Source: Rodentolepis nana
Taxonomy: Eukaryota > Platyhelminthes > Cestoda > Cyclophyllidea > Hymenolepididae
DNA: 19,708 nucleotides
Direction of reading: 5' to 3'
Assembly: GCA_900617975.1 (NCBI GenBank)
Contig: UZAE01012234.1
Coordinates: 1-19,708, forward strand
The notes under the pieces were generated by a model. It made no database searches. It had not been told where the DNA came from and saw nothing but the letters and a program-made list of their open reading frames with translations. This document shows positions 9,803 to 19,708 of the stretch, in pieces. Position 1 is the first letter of the stretch, and every line of letters begins with the position of its first letter. Both the position numbers and the translations under genes were made by a program.

Positions 9803-12249
9803 AAATACAAAAATGCCTAGCACCTTTTACTCATGAAGAGGCATTCAAACACACAAAGGAATAAAATCTGTCGCGTTTCAAGGGTGGGTTGTAGAACTAG
9901 GCGCTTAAAAAAAATAATGAAGAGAATGCCACATGCTCAAGATTTCGGAACCATTAGACCATCAAATTCTTTTCAATTTAAAGCATGGTATGGGTTGATC
10001 ACCTTAACGTTATATTCGTTAATTAATTGATTAATTAGACGCAAATAAACGTTTTCTATTGAATCAATTGTTACCACAAATGCCTATCGAATTTATTAAA
10101 CTTTTTGGATTTTCACTGTTGCCAAATTCTGAATTTAATCATTAAGGATAAGTAAATTCGTGCAATTCTTTATGACCACAGTTTATGAGAAATGAGGTCA
10201 TTCGCGATTGAAGCTAGAGGGCTTAATTAAATACTCGGGGTCATGACCTGAAAAGTTTATTATGCTTGGCGCTCCTTTTACCATTAAGCAGCCTTATCGA
10301 TGCGAGCAAAATTTATTCAACTCGGTAAGTTAGTCAAATTTCTCGTCAATATTCGCTTTAGTTCACTAAGGCGAATATTAATTTCTAGGGTACTTTAAAT
10401 TCCAAAATCAATTGCAAGAATTTATTAGGTGAGAAAAGTGGTAATAAAGTGCATATTACTTTATCAGAAATCGGTTAAATTAGACGTATCGATCGTGCGC
10501 CCTAAATTTAAAAGAACGTGTAGTTTATAAGTACAAGTGGCCATTTATCAGTTCGGGTTTGAAATTGCCAACACCCATTCAATATTGGCTAAGGAAATCA
10601 TTAGATCGTTTTCAATAGGACATCGATGCGGAATGCAATTGACAGAAGTAACCTGACTTTTGCCAATTATAAATTTGCGGTAGACTCTTGCGTACATAAA
10701 ATTATCTCTTGCATCAATACCATCCCCCAAAGAGTAACAGCTGTGTGCTTTAATCATGATCCTAACTGACATCTCTTCAGTAAGTATTGCAATGCAGACT
10801 TTTGATTTCGACACCGAGGTCATCTCACCGTTCATAAATCAATATATTGTTGAAATCTACGAAACCTGTTTCCAAGCATCATTCTAATTGTGCAAAGCAT
10901 ACTAAGTTTTTTGCACTTAAATTATGAGGTTGATACAGGAAGATGCGACAGTAATTGAGCGCGCAAAGCATATGGAATTAGAAGATTTATTATGAATGTT
11001 CCAACTTAGCACACTGGAATCTAAAATTGAAAGATTAACTTTAATTCGAAGACTCTCAGTGAGGCAGTTAGCCTGTTTTTACATTAATTACTTTGGTTCC
11101 TCAAAATCTTCTATTTTTAGACTGATAGAAAGATGGTCCACTAATTCGTGCAGATTTCGCGCGTATTTATCGATTGGGCCATATAGTCGCCCCATGATTT
11201 GCATTCTGTAATAAGACAACAAGAAAATATTTTGCTTTCATACACATAAGTGTGTGCTTGCTGCTTATGCACGGCTCCATGCATGCAGCCATTCATTCAA
11301 ACAAATATGCGAAAAATAAACACCTTTTTCTCTCTCTTCCACTCTTGCCCCTTAATTTCACATCGGATGTCCGCCAATGGAAGCGCGAGGATGCCCTATT
11401 AAAAGTACTGGTAGAAGGAGAGCATTTCAAAGGCATCCCCAGAGCGTTCTGTAGTAAATTTGTCTATATACACATGTGTGTGGCATCGTTTTCAACCACT
11501 TTGGTGATGATGAACTAGAATCTGACCATTCCTCGTCCGTTCTTCCTTTTCCTGCATCCTCTGGGATGTAACAAAATCTGAAAATTTCTCTCTCTCTATG
11601 TCTCTTTAAGAGTGACTGTGTGTTCAGTAGCTGTCACCTTAACGGAGCAATGTTGGGACCAATGTTGGGACAGATCACTCATTTTTCAATCCATAGGAAA
11701 ATCGCACGCTGTCTGGGTTAGGAAAGTTGACAGAATGTCGTAATCGATAAACTCCTGTACCAAATAGGCATAACTTCAGAATTAATAAGTGAATTTGGGA
11801 TCGATGCGCACATGGGGCGGTCATGGGAGGTAAACATATTAACTCATGAGTCATTTCGAACCTCGTTACTGGCTTCAAAATCGCGTCATTCGATCGATCA
11901 ATTTTAGCCTTAAAAGGTAACGCTCATTCTAAATGATAACTTAATTAATATTTCAATGAAATTGAACCATTCTGAACCAGGTTAAAAAAATATTTATTTT
12001 AGAAATCGAAATACAGTTCAGCTCAGTGCAGGAAAATTCTTCAGAAACGTTCAAAATTATTATATATAATTGAAAAGATCTGTGTACGAAAATTTTAACC
12101 AGTTACAAAATTATAAAAGCCTCGTTTATGTAAGACTTGTAGTGTTTAAAAATGGCTTTACAAGCCAAGAATACCTAGTTAAGAATTGGCTGAATTCAAA
12201 TTTCTACAACTAACATTCATTCTACCCAACTGGTAAAGAAGATACACAT
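9803..12249. other. Intergenic stretch, no supported gene
   Basis: This is AT-rich and without recognisable genes. The 95-codon minus frame at 10548-10835 and the plus frames at 9833-10030, 10996-11211 and 11252-11518 match no family I know and have no clear splice context. A small tandem duplication of CAATGTTGGGAC lies at 11648-11671. Confidence 0.5.
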
Positions 12250-12255
12250 GTCATA

Positions 12256-12547
12256 GATATTTATTTATTAACTTATATGTATCAAATGTCAGGCATTTTG
12301 ACAGTTATCATTAGCCCTTTAGCTGACTTCGGGATTCACAGAGTCATCATTAGCCATTTAGCTGATTTCGGGCTTCACAGAGGGATAGAAACATCAAAGT
12401 GAGAAAAATTCGAGAGGGAGAACAGAGTCACAAAAAGTAGAGAGAGGGAACAGAAGAGGGATTCTCAGTTGTAAAAGAGACCGACACAAAGGTAGAGAAG
12501 AAGGTAAGATGAGTACTGCAGATATGAAGTCATCCAGACATTCAAGG
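12256..12547 (-). mobile_element. SINE-like retroelement, copy E, 5'-truncated with internal duplication
   Basis: The tail side begins ATATTTATTTATTA and continues into the shared ATCAAATGTCAGGCATTTTGACAG-type sequence. Homology to copies A and D is clear up to about 12522 and weak afterwards, so roughly the first 60-100 bp of the full element are missing. Inside the copy a 36-bp unit is tandemly repeated (12308-12343 and 12347-12382, three mismatches). A possible 6-bp flanking repeat GTCATA (12250-12255, 12548-12553) is too short to be convincing. Confidence 0.75.
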
Positions 12548-12553
12548 GTCATA

Positions 12554-13444
12554 TCTTGAAAATTTAGGGTAGGAGATGGGTGACTCACTTTATCTTAGAT
12601 CCGTTATATACACCATTGGCAATCTATATACCTAGAAGCCACCCTAAGCTTAATAAGTATGTAATAGAAAGCGTCGAGAAGCCCTTAAATTATGGCGGAA
12701 GACAAAGAAAAGCCGTCAATTTAAGCTACTCGGACCCCCACCCTCCACCCCGCTGCCAAAAATGTCACAAAAATCGAGTAGTACAATTTCTCCAAGTCAA
12801 AAATTTAAACACCGACGAGGTTACTCGCGACATTACCCTCCAATCTTTATTCAATTAAAATTTGTCTTTTAGGAAATCGAATAAGTTGGCCCTCATATTG
12901 TTGAAAAGACAAACAAACACGTGTAGGTAATAGTTAAAGAGGAAACGCACAATCTGTAAAGAGAAGACTCTGAACATTCTTTCGTCAAATTTATCCTCTT
13001 TGACCTAAGCTTAGGATGGAATCATTATACAATTCTGCTTTAGTATGGTAAACTTATTAGTAAATTAATTATGAATGACCCATTTTTTGACTAATTAATT
13101 TAATTTAAATTCAATAACTCTAAAACGATAATTAGTACTTCTTCCGACTACAGTATTTCATTTGTATACAATACATCGAAATAAAAGAAACACTTTATTG
13201 CGCGCAAAGGTGATCGTCTTGTTTCGCAGTCGGAAGATTCAAGTACAATTAAAGGCTTTTAAAAGTACCCTGAGATTCTAACAAAGTCGTTACTGAACAG
13301 ACGGACAAAAGAGCGAATTTTTTACCAGCATTATAAAGCATTATCTAGTACAGACGTAACTTACCCAATCTCGTAAGCAGAGTTCAGCCATAGTGATTGA
13401 TTTGAATATTCCTTGGAAATGTACTTTAATGATCGCAAATTTCT
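12554..13444. other. Intergenic stretch with an unrecognised 92-codon frame
   Basis: A plus-strand frame at 12580-12858 encodes 92 residues with a proline-rich SDPHPPPRCQKCHKNRVVQF segment holding one CxxC pair. A single CxxC does not make a zinc site, and I recognise no family. It may be chance or the remnant of an exon. The rest of the stretch (12859-13444) is AT-rich and featureless. Confidence 0.4.
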
Positions 13445-13457
13445 ATGCTTCTAATAA

Positions 13458-13775
13458 GGGGTGCGCGATAGACTTACCTCCACGTGGTGTACCCTGGGCA
13501 ACGTATACTCATACGAAAAAAAAGTCTATTGATCGGTAGTTGACTTCTCACTTCAAACTACCACCACCCCACTGTATGTCATATTCGACCACTTCCATAG
13601 TACTCATCTTACCTTTCTCTGCCTTTTTGTCTGCCTGATTCAAATCTGTTAATCATTATTCTGTCCCTCCTCTCGACTTTTGTCATTTTGGTGTTCCTCC
13701 TCCTCTCTGCGAAACCCGGAGTCAACTAAAGGGCTAATGATAACTATCAAAACGCCTGCAATTTGGTATAAATAA
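13458..13775 (+). mobile_element. SINE-like retroelement, copy B, full length with perfect 13-bp TSD
   Basis: This is the best-preserved copy. It starts GGGGTGCGCGATAGACTTACC and ends with a TATAAATAA tail. It is flanked on both sides by the identical 13-mer ATGCTTCTAATAA (13445-13457 and 13776-13788). The direct repeat plus TAAA-type tail indicates target-primed reverse transcription. The first 110 bp are nearly identical to copy D. An 8-bp inverted repeat ATAGACTT/AAGTCTAT (13468-13475, 13522-13529) and the palindrome CCACGTGG (13480-13487) lie in the head. It is non-coding. Short T runs inside it would be poor for full-length Pol III transcription. Confidence 0.92.
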
Positions 13776-13788
13776 ATGCTTCTAATAA

Positions 13789-15027
13789 TCTCAAAGTGGA
13801 CATCTCCACTCAAAAGCTTTCCTTCCGTGATTTGCTTTAATATATATGAACGTAACTCTACCTAGAAATCCAAATTTCCGATAAAGACAGAATATCGATT
13901 TATGATATAAACAATATCGTTCATTGAACGCTCGAGGTAGCATTGGGCAAAATGGTTAAAACTGGGTTTTTTGAACATACGTTCAGTTTTAAGTCAATTT
14001 AAATTAAAATTTGAAGAACAAAATTCAAATCTGTGTTCATAAAAAGAACAATTTTGTAACATTCGGAACTTTGCGATTTAAGAGTGATCTTATCAGTCAT
14101 TAAGAATTAATCCTACAATCAGGGCTAAAAATTGTTGTTGACAGAATCAAGAAATACAGTTGGTGTTCTGATTACTTCAACCTAGATCATTTTTCCGCAG
14201 TCTATTGCTTCAGACGCTTCCCACGATGAAACATTTAACACTTGGTTAAAGAATATTAAGTAAGTACATTATTTTGCCTAATTTTTAATTAGATTTAAAA
14301 CTGCTTTTAGCATTTAGGAATAGAGAGCATTAATTTTCGGGTCAATTGAATTTTGATTTATTAAATGCTTTTCAAAGCAATGTTTTATAAGCAACCGAGT
14401 ACTATAAGAAGGACACCATTTATTGAAGTAGATTTGGGAAATAAACAATTTCCTCAGAAATATGTTTACCCCTTTCTAGAAATATTCGCTTACTTAAAAA
14501 CTGTCAAAAATTGTCCGAATGCCTGTTTCACGGACAGGACCAAAGTTAATCAAGGCAGTGGCGAATTGGAAGTTTGTTCATTTGTCAGCTGGAAAGCCAT
14601 GGAATTAAGTTTCAACGTGGAAGGCATATACAATAAGAAGATACGTTATTGGGATATTGCAAATGGAGGTCTTTGATAATCAAAGTATATTCAAAATGGG
14701 GGCTTAAAAGCGTTTTCCCTTAATGAGCTTCCACGATGAAAATCGAACACGAGCTTCCATTCGGAAATAGATGGTAAGAAGTGGGATCAATGTTGATTCA
14801 TTGATCTGAATCTCGCAAGCCACCTATTTGGTTTACCTGTGTTTGCTATTGACTTTTGTTATGATTGGGTGAATAATTAATGATTTTTGAATGAAATTGC
14901 AGGGCTTTCAGAGAGATAATTTAACATAATCCCATCTGTTCATTTGTTGTCCCGGAGTAAGATTGACGTTGTTTTTGTTGCAAGTTTCTACTTCATTCCG
15001 AATTCGTTCAACTCCACAAGATAAAAT
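13789..15027. other. Intergenic stretch with an unrecognised 103-codon frame
   Basis: The longest frame is 14365-14676 (+, 103 codons). It is AT-rich in codon use and has no recognisable domain, signal peptide or membrane segment. It starts and stops within AT-rich DNA with no clear splice sites. I cannot call it a gene. The remainder shows only scattered A/T runs. Confidence 0.4.
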
Positions 15028-15325
15028 AAACTTACCTCCACGTGGTGCACCCTGGGGAACGTATATTCATACGGCAAAAAAGTCTATCAATGGGCAGTTG
15101 ACATCTGACTTCAAACTGCCATGACCCCACTGTATGCCATATTCGACTACTTTCACAATACTCACCCCACCTTTTTTCTACCTTCGTCTTTGAAGCACTC
15201 TTCTGTTCCCCCCCCCTCTCGACTTTTTTTTCCACTTTGATCTTCCTTCCCCTCTGTGAAGCCTGAAGTCAACTAAAGGGCTAATGATAACTATCAGAAC
15301 GCCTGCCATTTGATATAAATAAATT
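15028..15325 (+). mobile_element. SINE-like retroelement, copy C
   Basis: It is collinear with copy B from ACTTACCTCCACGTGG (15030 onward) to the tail TTTGATATAAATAAAT at about 15325, on the same strand and 1.25 kb away. It lacks the GGGGTGCGCGATAG start seen in B, so it is slightly 5'-truncated or diverged there. A C8 run sits at about 15210. AT-rich flanks prevent a firm target-site duplication call. The minus-strand frame at 15032-15235 falls inside the repeat and is not a gene. Confidence 0.85.
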
Positions 15326-17003
15326 ATTACTCTCAACAAATCAAAAGTAGCGTATTAATTGCAGAAAATGAATTTCTATGCCTTATACATAGAGGATAAG
15401 ATGAAAAAGTGAGTTCATTTAAAGTGAAAAAGTCCTGAGGTAGACGAAATTTCCATCATCACAACTAGGATTAATTTAGGTTTCCACTAGTGATGAAACG
15501 AAATGCTCTTTGCATGCCACGTCATACAACCTCCCCGCCTTCGTTAGTTAGATCCCTGATTTTTCATTTGCCCGCATTTTATACATGTCTAATTCCGAAC
15601 CCTTGGTTTGGATGTTTGCAAGCTTTCGGTTTAGTAATAATATGCATAACAATGATTTCCAAGCCATGTTGAATGAGTTTTTTTCAAATCTCAACCCCCC
15701 CCCCTGTCTAAAATTCGAATTCTAAGAATCTCTATTGGTCAGGCTTGACCCCTCACTGGGTTTGAACTAATGGGAATTGAGGCAGTGACCTCTGGGTTTT
15801 CAAATTTGTGCACCCGCCTAAGATACTCAAATTTGTAGTCCCCACAAAGGTCAGTTTTTAGTATTCATTTTCTGGAAACATTTTTGTTCTCTTCCGCCAT
15901 AGTTTTTAGGCAAGTTGAAATTTTAAAATGCCTTTTATTTCTCAAGAAAATTGCTACTTTACGAGGGAGTTTGAATTTTCCTTAGGAAAAATGCCAAATA
16001 TCGTAAAGTAAGCAGTTAATCGTGTTTTTTATCAATTTTGACAAAATGTAAATTCTTCGGTTAAACCCCATTCTTGAAGAAAGTGTGTCATTTGGCCAGA
16101 TTGACCGCTTACTAATCCAGAGCTAAAACGCCAGATCTTTTATCACAACAAGGAAACATTTAAACACAAGGAAAGGGGAGAATTCGTCCTTTCTAAGAAA
16201 GGGTAGGTACATTGGGTTCGAGTTTACTTCGCTTGAGTTCCAGAATCAAATGGTCAGCCGCTTTCTCCATTAACAGTTGGATGAGGGTCAAACCATCCTA
16301 TTGTCATCTTTAAAATCTACACTTTAAAATCTATGCCCAATTTTGTTCCAACAGTATAGGCTTCTTTGATCACACGATTCAAAGTAGTGCTCACATTTTG
16401 TGCATTCGAAATTGTGACATAAACCACTTAAATGAATGGAATAGTGAACAATAAAGTGGAGGTTTTAACTTATGATGTCACACGCATGAGAATCGTGAAT
16501 GCACATCAAGGAAATGGAACAGATAACTCCAACGAGTTTGGAATGCAGTTGTAGAATGTGTACCTTTTCTTCTAAGGGTCGGCATGTACTATTTCTTCAA
16601 CTAGTAGTGCTAGAGGTAAGAAATACTATAAGGTCGACTTTAGTACCTTTCACACCAACACACACACACACTTTCACAATCTGACCTATTTTAATGTCCT
16701 GGGAGAGGACGTGTCCTGTAGATTGGATATGACTGCTGTCGGACACTTTAGCGCATTCACGGCTTGAAAAAGAAGTGCCATATGGCCAATGCTTTGTAGA
16801 CGCTAGCATTAATCATCGAGAGGACTAGTCACTCCCTGCCTAATGTGAATAGGCACCTTGAAGGATTGAGCCAAGAACCCACATGATAAGTCAGGCACAA
16901 AGGAGACGCACGATAAATTGAATTACCGTCTAGTCAAGACCTCTCATTGCCAAAATCACAGCACAATAGATACCCTACCTATTGATTGGACTTTCTCCAT
17001 GAT
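15326..17003. other. Intergenic stretch, simple repeats only
   Basis: It holds a C10 run (15695-15704) and a (CA)n run (16657-16671), and no supported gene. A segment near 15760-15840 shares TGAGGCAGTG with the tRNA-like SINE head at 17070 but is too degenerate to call. Frames at 15490-15672, 16499-16684 and 16597-16809 are short and unrecognised. Confidence 0.5.
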
Positions 17004-17150
17004 TATTATTAAATTCAAATGTCAGGCATTGTGATATTTATCATTAGCCCCTATTACAACAGTGGACTGAGGCAGTGGTGGTTTCTACCTGGACTCGAAC
17101 TCAGGTCGTGAGTCACCTCGAGTCATCCTAATTCATTCAGCCTCCAGGCG
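17004..17150 (-). mobile_element. tRNA-headed SINE-like element sharing the same 3' tail (locus F)
   Basis: Read on the minus strand, it begins with an A-box-like GGCTGAATGAATTAGG (about 17128-17143). About 25 bp later comes a B-box-like GAGTTCGAGTCC (17091-17102, close to GGTTCGANTCC), as in a tRNA-derived Pol III promoter. A short body containing CCACTGCCTCAGTCC follows. From 17051 down to 17013 the sequence matches the 3' end of copies A-E (GGGCTAATGATAAATATCA and CATTTGAAT). A different head on a common tail is the hallmark of SINE families that use one LINE partner. The boundaries are approximate. Confidence 0.6.
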
Positions 17151-19280
17151 TGTTAAAACCTGAAAATGTTTACTAGCGTATAGAGTAGGTTAGTGCTTGA
17201 ATAAGTGGAGCAATATTTCGGGATGTGAACCGTCCAAATTGTAAAGTTAAGCTCTCACATATTGACGTTGACAAGCGCCTTCCCAATTCCTTCTCCTTTG
17301 TCAATTATCGGGCCGATTTGGTTACCTTCTCAATATTAAAAAAATTTCTTGATATGTTGTAACAATAATAGCTAAGACCACCGGTTTTCTACTTTTGTTT
17401 CCACCCTAATCCACTTGCATCTCGTGAGGATAGATTAGACATAATTAGGTTCAACTTACTAGAGTGCTCACTCATGACTCTTGACTTCATTGGGTTATAT
17501 GCAAGTATTTGTTTAAATCACATCACAAAAGGGAGAATTGAACAGCTTTAGCATAAGCTGATGAGTCATCAAAGCTTTGAGGAGAGATGTGTGAATTGAT
17601 TGCCAGTTAAGCTAAATAAGTCAATTCATTACTTAACATTGAAACACAATGATCTTATAACCTCCGGACCCATTAAGGAAAGCCTCTATCGGCACAGCAC
17701 TTGAGGAGAGAACTGCCACCATGGAACCCCCAAGTATGATATTCGAATTCTTCTACTGCCAGACTTACTTGATGCAAGTAATCAATCTGCTCACTGGATG
17801 TTCATGATCTATGACTTTACGCTAAAGCACATTAACTGCCGTAATGTTTCCTATTTCATAAATATTAAATGCACCCTCATTCTAGGTAATTATCCCTTTT
17901 AAAAATGGTTAACTTCGCAGTTAGCCAAAAGAATGGTGAACCTAAATATCATTGACTTCAGGTTAATAAAAAATTAGGTCTTCTCCTTCGCTACTTTGAT
18001 CAAATATTGATCCCCCCTTCTATTTCTTTGGATTTTTGGTCTGACCCACATTTATAGTTTATCAATGTTTTGCCCCAAAAATTTATCCAAGTTTGATCAT
18101 TCGTGGTCTTAATTAGTCAAGGTGTGAGGATAGATCCTAATGGTTTAGCTGTGGTTACCCATTTTTACATCCAGAAAAAGACTAAATAACTTCGTTTGGA
18201 GTTCGAATGTTGCCATAAATAAGGGCAATTGACTTCATTTAACCGCTTCCATATATGCCGACTTATGTGTGTCTCCTGAGGGTCTCGATTCAATGGGATT
18301 TCTCGCATTAGGCCGAGTAAAAAATCTCATTCACACGAATGCATTCGTTATAATTTCGGACACGGTAGTTCGTCCGCAAAGTCAACCAATTCCCACATAT
18401 GCTGGCTTCCCAGTTGTTAAACCACGGGAATGCCTTAATTGATCAGGAGCAATGTGTGCGTACAGTCATGTGAAGTACACAAAGCCCTCCGATGCATGCT
18501 CGCAGCTTTATAGTCCGAGAATCACAGGTCCACAAAGCCCTTCTACTCGGCCATAGTGACTCCCGTGTCTTAAGCACAACTTAATCCCTTTTGGTGATTA
18601 ATGATTCCTCTCATCCACTTTGCAAACAAAGTGGATTTTTGTGTTGCCGTCTGCACGAGAAGGTGGGATTTGGGAATTTTGCCTACGAATTTTTAGCCAT
18701 CACCATCTGGGGTGGAGAGGGGAACATCTGGTGAAAATCTGGTCGTATCCAGGACACCGTATATCTATTATTTATATCATCGAGCCAAGTAGAGTCACTT
18801 TTTTGGCCCCCCTACCTCTCTTTTAAAGAAGCTTTTTCGATTATGTCCAAACAGTGTGACAGAGAGACAGTGATAGGATTCTGATAAAGATTGAACTAGT
18901 AGATAAGGTAAAAGGGTAACAATATCTAGGCCTTGGCTTTGAACGTGCCATCTTGACAGTCTGAACAAATATTGTTTCTGCATCGAAAAATCATAAATAA
19001 TATCAACAGACGTCACCGACAGTTTGCAGAAACTCTCTAGCCCTTCCAGAAATAAATCCTCACCGCAAGAATACTCGACGGGTATGAAAGCAGCCGGTAA
19101 ATGTATATGCTTTTATTCATTCAGTACCTCCAAAGAACGTTGAAGCCAGTTCCTCACTCTCGGTTGAGCACCATAACAGATGCGATGAACACCAACAAAT
19201 TAATTTGGTTGTCGCTCTCGTCTGTTAATGAGTTCGATCTCCATTGGCGGGCTTTCACCCAAATCGGTAGTGCAATTTTC
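17151..19280. other. Intergenic stretch, no supported gene
   Basis: I recognise no gene here. Frames at 18620-18826 (+), 18795-19016 (-) and 19101-19337 (+) are short; the last runs into copy D. Small items include a perfect 14-bp palindrome ACGAATGCATTCGT near 18335-18348. Confidence 0.5.
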
Positions 19281-19287
19281 ACTTCAT

Positions 19288-19618
19288 TTATTTATTTATT
19301 TATTTCAAATGGCAGGCATTTTGATAGGTATCATTAGCCCTTTAGTTGATTACGGGCTTCATAGAGGGGGGGAGGAACATCAAAGTGAAAAAAGTCGATA
19401 GGGAGGAACGGAAGAGTGGTTTCAAGATGTAAGAGACAGACACAAAGGTAGAGAAAAAGGTAAAATGAGTACTGTAGAAGTGGTCAAAAATGACACAGTG
19501 GGGTCATGGTAGTTTGAAGTGAGAAGTCAACTACCGATTAATAGACTTTTTTGCCGTATGAGTATACGTTGCCCAGGGTGCACCACGTGGAGGTAAGTCT
19601 ATCGCACACCCCCAAGCA
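19288..19618 (-). mobile_element. SINE-like retroelement, copy D, near full length
   Basis: The tail on the + strand is a clean (TTTA)n run at 19286-19304, that is (TAAA)n in the element's own sense. The 5' end, read on the minus strand, is GGGGGTGTGCGATAGACTTACC, matching the start of copy B. The direct repeat ACTTCAT (19281-19287 and 19619-19625) is a plausible 7-bp target-site duplication. CCACGTGG is at 19583-19590. The long tail and close identity to B in the first 110 bp suggest a fairly young insertion. Confidence 0.88.
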
Positions 19619-19708
19619 ACTTCATAATATTTACATTTCAGAGTGTATCTCACCCGACATGACCTCGTTTCATTGACATATTTTAGTCAGCAAGTTTTTG
19701 ATTCCTTC

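Noticed and set aside
12580..12858. 92-codon frame with HPPPRCQKCHKNRV
   Set aside because: A single CxxC with no second metal-binding pair, no family match, and no conserved start or splice sites.
14365..14676. 103-codon open frame
   Set aside because: No recognisable domain, no splice context, and AT-rich composition like its surroundings; it may be chance.
15760..15840. Possible second copy of the tRNA-like SINE head
   Set aside because: It shares TGAGGCAGTG and a rough B-box-like stretch with locus F, but the rest does not align and the 3' tail is absent.
16096..16140. TTGGCCAGATTGACCG, resembling a tRNA A-box
   Set aside because: No B-box at a tRNA-like distance and no cloverleaf stems.
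17558..17567. CTGATGAGTC, the start of a hammerhead ribozyme core (flatworm SINEs can carry such ribozymes)
   Set aside because: The paired stem II strand and the GAAA that must follow within a few bases are missing; ATCAAAGCTTT follows instead.
19101..19337. 78-codon frame after TTCATTCAG, like an exon with an acceptor
   Set aside because: It runs into copy D of the repeat, another frame looks equally plausible, and no donor or homology supports either.

Overview
The window looks like a nuclear segment from an AT-rich, repeat-bearing invertebrate genome. A flatworm (cestode or trematode) is my tentative guess. The reasons are GT-AG introns mostly 67-132 nt long, dispersed short retroelements, many simple repeats, and the make-up of the one clear gene. 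Taxonomy cannot be settled from the window alone. There are no operons and no bacterial-type genes, and most open frames of 60-100 codons are chance.

Layout: positions 1-106 are a perfect palindrome with a (TA)n centre at the window edge. Positions 107-4977 hold no gene I can support, apart from a C-rich tract near 3840. Positions 5005-5093 carry four CCAAT boxes spaced 25-31 bp apart, which looks like a promoter. They sit just upstream of the only confident gene, on the + strand at 5212-7647. It is a CELF/Bruno-like RNA-binding protein in eight coding exons that join in frame to 390 residues. The protein has a Q/N/S-rich linker and one C-terminal RRM equivalent to CELF RRM3, and ends in -PY. 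RRM1 and RRM2 were not seen in the window. The gene is therefore either a single-RRM member or an isoform starting from an internal promoter, or the upstream exons lie beyond the left edge.

Downstream of 7647 the window is gene-poor. It contains five copies (9488, 12256, 13458, 15028 and 19288) of a 290-330 bp retroelement with a TAAA-type tail. Two copies have clear 13-bp target-site duplications. A sixth locus near 17004-17150 joins a tRNA-like head to the same 3' tail, as SINE families that share a LINE partner do. The repeats probably spread by target-primed reverse transcription. I saw no tRNA, rRNA or CRISPR, and no other recognisable protein gene.
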